From the NCBI GenBank assembly GCA_934454635.1, contig CAKSFR010000007.1:62001-126000 (forward strand): a DNA stretch of 64,000 nucleotides, in the 5' to 3' direction. The notes beneath the pieces were generated by a model. That model did no database searches and was not told where the DNA came from. It saw only the letters and a program-made list of their open reading frames with translations. Positions 17,704 to 24,752 of the stretch are shown in pieces (position 1 is the first letter of the stretch; each line of letters starts with the position of its first letter). Position numbers and translations under genes: made by a program. This stretch comes from an uncultured Ruminiclostridium sp. (GTDB lineage: Bacteria; Bacillota; Clostridia; Oscillospirales; Ruminococcaceae).

Positions 17704-18468
17704 TTAAAACATATTATTTCTGATTTCCTTAGCCGCAAAAGCGCCCTCCAGCGCTTGTCCGGGAAAATCGGGGTGAAGTCCGTCGCGCAGGTATTTTCCC
17801 TTTCCTCCGATAACTTCAAATTTTTCGCAAATTCCACAGTTATTGAAGCAGTCAACAATCTGCGCACCCATTGCGCCCGCAATCGGACGGAAGTTGAGCT
17901 CGATCTGCTTTCTTATCTTAGCGTTATGGTCTGGCATTCCCGTCTGAATAGGCGTAAGCACAAACACGCGCGCGAGCGGATATTCCTCCATTATGCGCTG
18001 TAAGCACCAACGCATCGCGCCCGCCTCGGTAAACAGATTTATCTTATCGTTATTTTCGAGTGATTTTCCCTCGAGTGCGGTTTCTGCGTCCCCGAGACAG
18101 TCGATCGTATCATTCGTTCCCATTGCAAAAGCAAAAACGTCGGGAACGGGATATTTCCCGCTTTTCACTTCCGAAATAAACCGCTGAACATGAACTACCG
18201 CGCAGTTATTCATTCGCTTCTGAAGCTCGTCAATATCATCGGTAGGCTCCCAGCCGTCGCTTATTCCCGCAAAATTCGGGTCGTCGTAATCCTGCGTTGT
18301 TACGGCTCTTTCGCCGCACGCAAGAGTGCGCTTATACCATACGGCGCTGCCGACCGCAACGTTATGATGCGATGCCATTCCCAACCGCTCAAAAACATGG
18401 TGCGACCACTGCTCTCCTGCGGTTATGCTGTCTCCGTCAACTCCGAAATTCAGTCTTGAAAAATCCAT
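17704..18468 (-). CDS. SGNH/GDSL-family hydrolase
   Basis: The 254-residue cytoplasmic protein (no signal peptide) has the esterase blocks of the SGNH fold. Block I is VDGDSITAG with nucleophile Ser14, block III is MGTNDT in the middle, and block V is DGLHPDFPG with the Asp/His pair near residue 230. Such enzymes hydrolyse acyl, acetyl or other ester bonds on sugars and lipids; the substrate is not evident. It starts at ATG 18468 with GGGAGATAAAA upstream and follows the tandem acetyltransferase gene by 2 bp, so they form a two-gene operon, perhaps with opposing acylation activities. Confidence 0.85.
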   Translation of the reverse strand: MDFSRLNFGVDGDSITAGEQWSHHVFERLGMASHHNVAVGSAVWYKRTLACGERAVTTQDYDDPNFAGISDGWEPTDDIDELQKRMNNCAVVHVQRFISEVKSGKYPVPDVFAFAMGTNDTIDCLGDAETALEGKSLENNDKINLFTEAGAMRWCLQRIMEEYPLARVFVLTPIQTGMPDHNAKIRKQIELNFRPIAGAMGAQIVDCFNNCGICEKFEVIGGKGKYLRDGLHPDFPGQALEGAFAAKEIRNNMF

Positions 18469-18470
18469 TT

Positions 18471-19346
18471 TTATCTCCCTTTATTAACACGATGCATAAG
18501 CTTCAGCCTTTGCGCGTCGTTTGCGGAAAAGCCGAACTTCTCATAAAATGCTTTCTTGTCGGGCGCGGCGCATAGCTCAACAAAAATATCGGTTCCGTCC
18601 ACGCCGTTCCTGTCAATGTAATCCATAAGCTCGTTTATCAGCAGTCTGCCAAGCCCTGCGCCCTGATATTCGGGACGAACCGCAACATCCTTGATATAAT
18701 AATTCAGTCCCATATCGCCGAGCATTCTCGCCATTGCTATCGGCTTTTCTCCGTCGTACACCGATACGCGAAACAGCGTGTGCCGCATGGCAAGCTCCGT
18801 CTGTTCGGGCGACGGTCCCGCTCCCCAGACAGATTCCCAGAGCGAGATAAATTCTTCCGCCGTAAGCTCGTTGTATTTAACGGTAAATCTGTCTTTATTT
18901 TTTTTCACTTTGCGCTTCATCGGCGTAAATCTGATTCCGTTCACAGCTTGTTCGCCGTCTGTCGGCTCAAAACCCAGTCTGCGGTATATCTCAACCGCAT
19001 ACGGCGACGAATTTACCGTAAGCTCGTCCGCTGTACAGTTGTTCAGAACTGTTCTGAACAGTCGACCTCCTATCCCGCGGCGCTGATACATTTTATCCAC
19101 AAAAAACAACGCAATGTGCGCTCCGCCACTTCTCACAGCAATAACGCCGACAGGCTTTTCTCCCGAAAAAGCGCAGAACATCGTAAGCTCCGACAAATAT
19201 TTCTCATCGCCGAGAGCGTTATAAAACTCCCGAATGCCTTCCTGCGGATACTCGGGCGCTTCAAATTCGTCAAAAACACGGCGAACCAGTTCCAACGGCT
19301 CGCTCATATCCGCGCGCTCAACCTTTTTAATAATACAATCGCACAT
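18471..19346 (-). CDS. Tandem GNAT-domain N-acetyltransferase
   Basis: The protein of 291 residues has two GNAT folds. The first (about 1-145) contains the acetyl-CoA loop MYQRRGIGGRLF and the following YRRLGFEP. The second (about 155-290) contains VRPEYQGAGLGRLL and FYEKFGFSAN. Two-domain members often acetylate amines such as antibiotics, polyamines or protein N-termini, with one domain catalytic. I start it at ATG 19346 because GGGGAGAAT sits just upstream; a GTG twelve codons earlier is weaker. It is the first gene of an operon with the SGNH hydrolase. Confidence 0.85.
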   Translation of the reverse strand: MCDCIIKKVERADMSEPLELVRRVFDEFEAPEYPQEGIREFYNALGDEKYLSELTMFCAFSGEKPVGVIAVRSGGAHIALFFVDKMYQRRGIGGRLFRTVLNNCTADELTVNSSPYAVEIYRRLGFEPTDGEQAVNGIRFTPMKRKVKKNKDRFTVKYNELTAEEFISLWESVWGAGPSPEQTELAMRHTLFRVSVYDGEKPIAMARMLGDMGLNYYIKDVAVRPEYQGAGLGRLLINELMDYIDRNGVDGTDIFVELCAAPDKKAFYEKFGFSANDAQRLKLMHRVNKGR

Positions 19347-19465
19347 ATTCTCCCCACATTTCTCTTTCAGAGCTTTTTTCACCTAAAAGTTGTCTGTTTT
19401 AAATCATTATACTGCGCTGCGGCAAAAAAGTCAACCCCGACCGCGGCGTCCGCTAAAAATATGTA

Positions 19466-19495
19466 TTGCTTTTTCGGCTGTAAGTGTGATATAAT
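19466..19495 (+). promoter_or_regulatory. Promoter of the phosphatase lipoprotein gene
   Basis: TTGCTT (19466-19471), 18-bp spacer, TATAAT (19490-19495). Confidence 0.6.
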
Positions 19496-19529
19496 ATGTT
19501 TAAATCAACATAGACCGAAAGGAAAAGAC

Positions 19530-20489
19530 ATGAACAAGAATTTTCAAAAGACAATCGCAGCAATTCTTTGCTGTACGCTTCTCGCGGGCTGCAATTCCGC
19601 CGGCGCGGGAACCGAATCCGCCCCCGCGCCCGAGATTTCTCAGACCGAAAGTATCCCCGCAAATTCAGTTACGGTAGAGGGACAGACTCTTGGCATGGAG
19701 AAGCTCTCGAACGCCCGTCAGCTCGGAGGATATATTACCGAGGACGGAAAAATGCGCGTAAAAAACAACATTCTGCTGAGAACCGCAAAGCTCTGCGACG
19801 CATCCGAAGCCGATATTCAAAAGCTAAAAGACACATATCATCTCACGGATATAATCGATATGCGCGCCACGCTTGAAATTGAAAATAACCCCGACCCCGA
19901 AATAGAGGGTGCAAATAACACGCATATTATAATAATTGATGAAAGCGGGAACGCGGCAGCTTCTTCAAGCGGCGTATTCACCCTTACCGACGGCAATTAC
20001 GGCGAATATATGCTTGAGCTGTACCGTTCCGGTGGACTTGACGAAAACATATACACCGATATGTTCAGCAGCGAAGCGGGCGTTGCAGGCTTCCGAAAAT
20101 TTGTTGATATGCTTTTGGAGCACGACGACGGTTCGATCCTCTGGCACTGCACAAGCGGCAAGGACAGAACAGGCGTGGGCGCCGTGATTATCCTCACGCT
20201 GCTTGGAGTGGACAAGGAAACCGCACTGGAGGACTTCGACCTTACAAATAAGTTCAACGCGAAAACAATCGCGTATATGACTTCCCTCGCCTCCGAGCTT
20301 ACCGACGACCAAACCGAAATAGACGGCGTTGCGGCGCTCGCAGGCGTTTCACGTCCGTTTATGGAAAAGCTTTTTGACCTTGCCGAATCTGAGAACGGCT
20401 CTATGCTGGAGTTTCTCAAAGCAAAGCTGAATATCACCGACGAGGAAATAACCACCCTGCGCGCCAAGTATCTTGAACCTGTCGAATAA
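19530..20489 (+). CDS. Secreted tyrosine-protein-phosphatase-like lipoprotein
   Basis: The 319-residue precursor has a signal peptide ending in the lipobox LLAGC (Cys21) and a Thr/Glu/Pro linker. It continues with a dual-specificity-like phosphatase domain of the tyrosine phosphatase family 3 type. The N-terminal NARQLGGY motif and the catalytic loop HCTSGKDRTG (Cys207, Arg213) are intact, so activity toward phosphotyrosine, phosphoinositide or sugar phosphates is plausible. As a lipoprotein it acts outside the cell, where substrates are unclear. ATG 19530 follows GAAAGGAAAAG. It is a single-gene unit with its own promoter and terminator. Confidence 0.88.
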   Translation: MNKNFQKTIAAILCCTLLAGCNSAGAGTESAPAPEISQTESIPANSVTVEGQTLGMEKLSNARQLGGYITEDGKMRVKNNILLRTAKLCDASEADIQKLKDTYHLTDIIDMRATLEIENNPDPEIEGANNTHIIIIDESGNAAASSSGVFTLTDGNYGEYMLELYRSGGLDENIYTDMFSSEAGVAGFRKFVDMLLEHDDGSILWHCTSGKDRTGVGAVIILTLLGVDKETALEDFDLTNKFNAKTIAYMTSLASELTDDQTEIDGVAALAGVSRPFMEKLFDLAESENGSMLEFLKAKLNITDEEITTLRAKYLEPVE

Positions 20490-20510
20490 ACATAATATCA
20501 ATCAATAATC

Positions 20511-20546
20511 AAAGGCTGCGAAAAATTTCACAGCCTTTGATTTTTT
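20511..20546. terminator. Terminator after the phosphatase gene
   Basis: AAAGGCTGCGAAA (20511-20523) pairs with the reverse-complementary arm ending at 20538, followed by GATTTTTTAG on the plus strand. It may also serve the convergent SpoIIE gene. Confidence 0.75.
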
Positions 20547-20557
20547 AGCTAAAAATA

Positions 20558-21730
20558 TCAGAAATAACTTACCTTTATGCGCTTGCCCATTTTTTTCAGA
20601 CAGGCGGAAAGCTCTTCGACAAGGTTCATCTTGATGTTGAAATTTATAGGCAAATCCGGGTTCTGATGAGCGGGATTTACCGCGCGCCCGACATAGAAAT
20701 TTATGTCCGTAGCCTCTTCAAACAACAGACGGCATATCATTGAAGCGCCGTCGCGGCTTATGCTCCAATGCTCATACTTTTCGTTTTTATCGAGGGCGTC
20801 CTTTGCGTATTCGATAACCTTGTTTATTGTAATAACGCCCTCGGTAACAAGATCAACTCCCTCAATTTCCGCAATGGGAGGAACGTCGCTCTGTTCAAAC
20901 ACAAGACTGGTTTTTATCTGTTTGCCGAGATATTTTGCGGCAATTGACGACGTTGTTCCTCCGCAGATTATGTGCTTTCCCTCCTTGGAGAAGAACAGCG
21001 ACATCATTCGGTCGCAGTCGTCACGGTTGCGCGGAGGTCCGAACAGAATATTCATCGGCTCTCTTGCGCGTATGCGGACAACGCAGGCTGTCGCGTCATC
21101 TCCGGGGTGAAAACCGTACTGCTTATTGCATTCGTCCACAAGAATGGTCGAAAGCGTTTTCGCCGTATAGCCGATATGAGCAAAGGTTTTCATAAAATCG
21201 GCAATATCCTCCCACTTCCAGCCGAAGTTGTAAGCGATACCGATCCCCGCATGGGGACAGCCGTCGCTCATGGCAATGAAAATATCGTTCTCCATGAGCT
21301 TGATAACCGACTTATAGATCTTCTTTCCGTCAATGTTCAGTTCGGTTTTCGGATAATTATAAACCTCGCAGTCACGGATAAGAATAACCATCGGATTGTC
21401 ATACTGGATAAGCTCGGCGGTCGTGTTGTCAATAAGGTGAATTATCGTGAATGTGGAATACGCTACTCCGCGCACAGAACATATCGGGAGCGTTGCGGCT
21501 ATTGTCGAAACGCATTCCTCAAGCGGAAGTCCCTCCGCCATCATCGTCGATATTATCTTCGACGTCAGCGTTGAAAGAATGCTCGCCTTAACCCCGCTTC
21601 CAAGCCCGTCGGCAAGAACGATAACCGTTGAATTTTCGTTCTGTTCAATAATATCGATATGGTCGCCGCAAAGCTGTTCTCCGTCGTGATTTATGCTTTT
21701 CCAACCGATGTCGGCGCAAAGATTATTCAT
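20558..21730 (-). CDS. SpoIIE-type PP2C phosphatase linked to sensory hydrogenase
   Basis: The 390-residue protein has an N-terminal PP2C/SpoIIE serine phosphatase domain (about 1-225). The metal-binding motifs are VLADGLGSG (residues 38-46), AMSDGCPHAG near 155 and GDDATACVV near 212. The C-terminal 160 residues form a separate domain that I cannot name. Its ATG (21728-21730) lies inside the last codons of the hydrogenase gene, so the two are coupled. A PP2C phosphatase next to a group C sensory hydrogenase is a known arrangement, in which hydrogen sensing is thought to be passed to protein phosphorylation. The phosphoprotein target is not visible here. Confidence 0.88.
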   Translation of the reverse strand: MNNLCADIGWKSINHDGEQLCGDHIDIIEQNENSTVIVLADGLGSGVKASILSTLTSKIISTMMAEGLPLEECVSTIAATLPICSVRGVAYSTFTIIHLIDNTTAELIQYDNPMVILIRDCEVYNYPKTELNIDGKKIYKSVIKLMENDIFIAMSDGCPHAGIGIAYNFGWKWEDIADFMKTFAHIGYTAKTLSTILVDECNKQYGFHPGDDATACVVRIRAREPMNILFGPPRNRDDCDRMMSLFFSKEGKHIICGGTTSSIAAKYLGKQIKTSLVFEQSDVPPIAEIEGVDLVTEGVITINKVIEYAKDALDKNEKYEHWSISRDGASMICRLLFEEATDINFYVGRAVNPAHQNPDLPINFNIKMNLVEELSACLKKMGKRIKVSYF

Positions 21731-23396
21731 CGTTTATAGACTCCTTTAGTTTGGAAAGTGCAATTTTGGTTTCGGCAGCCGTTTCGCCAAGCAGCGACGC
21801 GATCTCCTGAACAATTCTCATCTGCTTATCAACCACGCGGTCGGCAATTTCAACGGTCTGGCGGCTTATATTCTCTTTCTTTTCCCGCTGCGTTTCCTCT
21901 TCGGTAACGTCGCGCAGAATACATACCAGCAGACGAAAGTCCTTATCGTAGATTATCGTTTCCTCGGTGTATTTCTCATATTCCGCGAGATAAATTCTCT
22001 TTCCGTGAATAGACGTTCCCGTCTGAAGCACTTCAAGAAAATCCTTCGGGTCGAGAACGCGTACAACTCCGTCGCCGAGGATATCCGTTTCGGAACGCAG
22101 GTTCATTATCTTTAGAGCAGCCTTGTTTATCTGCTGAACCTCAAGCTTTTCATTAAGAACAATAAGCCCGTTCGGAGTATTGCGCACGATCGTATCGGAA
22201 AAGCTCTCGGCTTTATCCTTAAGATACGGAAGACACATCGAAATTTCCGCTTTCCCGTGATAAATCGCTATCGCTTTTTCACGGCAGGTATTATATCCGC
22301 ACGAGCCGCAGTTAAGCTCGTCGGAAGGTTTTGTCTTGCCCATCTGGCGCAGAATCTCGCGAATTTCCGATTCCTCCGGCGGCTGGAGCTTTCGCTCAAT
22401 AACAGTAAATTTTTTCTGTAATGTAAGTTCGTCCGGCTGTTCGACTTCAAAATCCTTTTTTCCGGCAAATTTAGATACCGACATATAGTCCTTGACGGGC
22501 GAACGGTGGTATTTTTCCATAACAGGTCCGCCTATGCAGCTTCCCACGCAGGCAGACATCTCAATAAAACAACGGTGAATTTTTCCGCTCTGAATGTCCC
22601 TGAGTGCCGCTATGCAGTTATCCGTCCCGTCAATAGCCATATATGTATAATTGCTGTTGCTGAGATCCATTGTTTTGAGTATGCCGCCTGTTGTCGGGAA
22701 AAAGCGCGCGCGGCTGTTCTCATCATAATCGATTTTCTGCTCGATTTCAATTCCCTCCGATTTAAGCCACGCGGTAAGCTCGTCAAACGTAAGAACCGCG
22801 TCGGTTATCCCTTCGTAATGCTGTGCCTCGTCCTTTTTTGCAACGCACGGTCCGATAAAAACGGTCTTAGCGTTCGGATAACGGCGCTTTATGTCCTTAC
22901 AGTGCGCCTGCATTGGCGAAAGTATGTTCGCAAGATACGGCATCTGATCGGTAAAATATTTCTGGATAAGCAGATTTACTGCGTGACAGCATGAAGATAT
23001 TATAATATCGCGGTTTTCCTCGTTTATCATCTTCTCGTACTGATTTTTTACGATCGTTGCGCCGACAGCGGTCTCTTCAACATCATAAAACCCGAGCTTT
23101 TTAAGCGCGTCGCGCATTGCGCCGATACCTACTCCCTCATAATTAGCCACAAACGAGGGGGCAAGGCTTACAATAACGGGGTCGCCGCTCTGTAAAAGAA
23201 CGCGCGCCTTTTCCGTTTCATCAACGATCTGCTTCGCGTCCTGCGGACAGACTACAAAACACTGACCGCAGAGGATACATTCGTCTTCAATAATATACGC
23301 CTGATTTCCCGAAAAGCGTATAGATTTAACGGGGCAGTAGCGTATGCATTTATAACAGTTTTTGCAGTTGGATTTTTTCAGCGTAAGGCAGTCCAT
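21723..23396 (-). CDS. hydS: Sensory [FeFe]-hydrogenase with PAS domain (HydS, group C type)
   Basis: The 557-residue protein begins with two [4Fe-4S] ferredoxin motifs (Cys 11/14/17/21 and 40/43/46/50). The H-cluster domain follows with L1 ISSCC (133-137), L2 GPCVAKK (Cys184) and L3 EMSACVGSC (Cys283, Cys287). An extra Fe-S module has Cys 363/366/371/388 (CGSCGYNTC). A PAS domain (about 400-510) and a terminal helical segment complete it. L1 lacks the catalytic-type TSCCP sequence, as expected for slow, sensory enzymes. It likely senses H2 or redox state and signals to the SpoIIE phosphatase. The final 8 bp overlap that gene. Upstream lie two small Fe-S proteins. Confidence 0.93.
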   Translation of the reverse strand: MDCLTLKKSNCKNCYKCIRYCPVKSIRFSGNQAYIIEDECILCGQCFVVCPQDAKQIVDETEKARVLLQSGDPVIVSLAPSFVANYEGVGIGAMRDALKKLGFYDVEETAVGATIVKNQYEKMINEENRDIIISSCCHAVNLLIQKYFTDQMPYLANILSPMQAHCKDIKRRYPNAKTVFIGPCVAKKDEAQHYEGITDAVLTFDELTAWLKSEGIEIEQKIDYDENSRARFFPTTGGILKTMDLSNSNYTYMAIDGTDNCIAALRDIQSGKIHRCFIEMSACVGSCIGGPVMEKYHRSPVKDYMSVSKFAGKKDFEVEQPDELTLQKKFTVIERKLQPPEESEIREILRQMGKTKPSDELNCGSCGYNTCREKAIAIYHGKAEISMCLPYLKDKAESFSDTIVRNTPNGLIVLNEKLEVQQINKAALKIMNLRSETDILGDGVVRVLDPKDFLEVLQTGTSIHGKRIYLAEYEKYTEETIIYDKDFRLLVCILRDVTEEETQREKKENISRQTVEIADRVVDKQMRIVQEIASLLGETAAETKIALSKLKESINDE

Positions 23397-23400
23397 ACCG

Positions 23401-23661
23401 TTATACCCCTTCCTTTTTCAGTTCTCCGAGCACTTTATCGTTAAAAAAAGCGCTGAAATTTTCAGGAGTTATTCCCGTATAAATATTGTCATCCACGGTT
23501 ATAGTAACGCCCTCGCGGTTGCACTTTCCGGTGCAGAAGCTGCCCGCGAGAGTGATATCCCCGTCAAGCTTATTGTCCGAAATTGCTTTCTGGAACAACT
23601 CGACGAGCTTTTCCGAACCCTTTAAATGGCATGAAGAGCCAACACAAATCTGAATAATCAT
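23401..23661 (-). CDS. Thioredoxin-like [2Fe-2S] ferredoxin, second copy
   Basis: The 86-residue protein has the NuoE/thioredoxin-like [2Fe-2S] fold, with cysteines in CVGSSCHLKG and FCTGKCNREG. It is homologous to the neighbouring 80-residue protein, so the pair arose by duplication. Such proteins pass electrons to or from hydrogenases and NADH-dependent complexes. Here it probably supplies or reads electrons for the sensory hydrogenase 4 bp downstream. Its start codon immediately follows the stop of the first copy. Confidence 0.85.
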   Translation of the reverse strand: MIIQICVGSSCHLKGSEKLVELFQKAISDNKLDGDITLAGSFCTGKCNREGVTITVDDNIYTGITPENFSAFFNDKVLGELKKEGV

Positions 23662-23904
23662 TTACTTCACCTTCGCAAGAATATTTTCATTGAAGAAATC
23701 CTTTACATTCTCCGGTGTAACGGAGTAGAAGATTCCGTCTATGGTTACGCAGACGCCCTGCTGACATTTGCCCATGCAGAAGGTTCCCGCAAGCTCAGCC
23801 TTATCCCCGATATTATTCTCGTTGATGAGATACTGAAGCTGCTCAACTACCTGACGCGAGCCTTTAATGTGACATGATGAGCCGATACATACTGTAATTT
23901 TCAT
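23662..23904 (-). CDS. Thioredoxin-like [2Fe-2S] ferredoxin, first copy
   Basis: The 80-residue protein has the cluster ligands in CIGSSCHIKG and FCMGKCQQGV, the [2Fe-2S] thioredoxin-like ferredoxin pattern. It is the first gene of the four-gene unit ferredoxin-ferredoxin-hydS-spoIIE and has AAAGGAACG upstream of ATG 23904. The last conserved position is C-V-T in place of the R-E-G-V-T of its neighbour. Electron transfer to the sensory hydrogenase is an inference from gene order. Confidence 0.85.
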   Translation of the reverse strand: MKITVCIGSSCHIKGSRQVVEQLQYLINENNIGDKAELAGTFCMGKCQQGVCVTIDGIFYSVTPENVKDFFNENILAKVK

Positions 23905-23932
23905 TTTATGTCGTTCCTTTCAAATGCAGAAA

Positions 23933-23967
23933 GTTTTGTTCCCCGAAAAAGCTCCGAGGAACAAAAC
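23933..23967 (-). terminator. Hairpin between the kinase gene and the hydrogenase unit
   Basis: GTTTTGTTCC (23933-23942) pairs perfectly with GGAACAAAAC (23958-23967). The minus-strand tail TTTCTGCATTT is weak, and the plus-strand tail CTCTTTTTAT is better, so read-through from rex-adhE into the hydrogenase genes is possible. Confidence 0.55.
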
Positions 23968-23989
23968 CTCTTTTTATGCAAAATTGCTT

Positions 23990-24739
23990 TTATTCGTAAT
24001 CCACAACGTCGATCCACGAATAGAGGAATTCGCGTTCCGCCGCATTTCCCTTTACGCTCTGCGAAGCCGCAACAATCGGCATCCACTTCTGAACATACTG
24101 AATCGCGGTGTTGCTCTTGTCGCTGAACAGCTTGAGATACTTCTTTGCACCGTCGATATCTCCGTTCAGCCAGAACAGCAGATATGTGCGCGCAGCGTCC
24201 GCAGAAGCATTTCCCTGCGTTGCGTGTGACCAGTCAATGATATACGGCGTTCCGTCGTCGGAAATGATGATGTTGGAGGGGTTAAAATCGCCGTGGCAAA
24301 GCTTATTGTGCTTGGGCATCGCCTCAAGACGCGTATGGAGGTCATAGCGTACCGTCGCGGACAGATCCGTCTGGCTTATCTTGCGGTTCATCTTATCCTT
24401 GAGCTTGTTGAGCATAGGGCAGGTCTTGCTGTGCATCTCAAGCTGGAGAGCAACAAACTGTTCAAGATATTCGTCCTTCTTGTCGGGATTTTCGCTCATG
24501 AGCTGCGCTAATGTCTTACCCTTGATAAACTCCGAAATAATCGTCCACTTCTTGTCGATCATCGTTACTTCGAGAATTTTCGGGATATGCAGACCCGTTT
24601 CTTCAACGCGCGCCTGATTGAGCGCCTCGTTAAGAACGTCCGCCTTTGAATACTCCTCGTTGAAAACCTTAAGGCAGCGGTCGCCGTCGCGATAAACGGT
24701 CTTGCGGTTTCTAACGGCAATAATTTTGTCCAGATTCAT
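23990..24739 (-). CDS. APH/choline-kinase-like phosphotransferase
   Basis: The 249-residue protein has the aminoglycoside/choline kinase fold. An N-lobe lysine lies in CLKVFNEE, followed by the hinge region IISEFIKGKTL, the catalytic loop LCHGDFNPSNII and the metal-binding YIIDWSHA. It would phosphorylate a small molecule in the cytoplasm; the substrate is unknown. ATG 24739 follows AGGAGGAAAAG and lies 13 bp after the adhE stop, so it is co-transcribed with rex-adhE. A kinase in a fermentation operon is unusual and has no obvious role in alcohol formation. Confidence 0.85.
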   Translation of the reverse strand: MNLDKIIAVRNRKTVYRDGDRCLKVFNEEYSKADVLNEALNQARVEETGLHIPKILEVTMIDKKWTIISEFIKGKTLAQLMSENPDKKDEYLEQFVALQLEMHSKTCPMLNKLKDKMNRKISQTDLSATVRYDLHTRLEAMPKHNKLCHGDFNPSNIIISDDGTPYIIDWSHATQGNASADAARTYLLFWLNGDIDGAKKYLKLFSDKSNTAIQYVQKWMPIVAASQSVKGNAAEREFLYSWIDVVDYE

Positions 24740-24752
24740 TATCTTTTCCTCC

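Noticed and set aside
18780..19529. N-terminal extension of the phosphatase lipoprotein frame
   Set aside because: It is antisense to the GNAT gene; the signal peptide and ribosome site fix the start at 19530.
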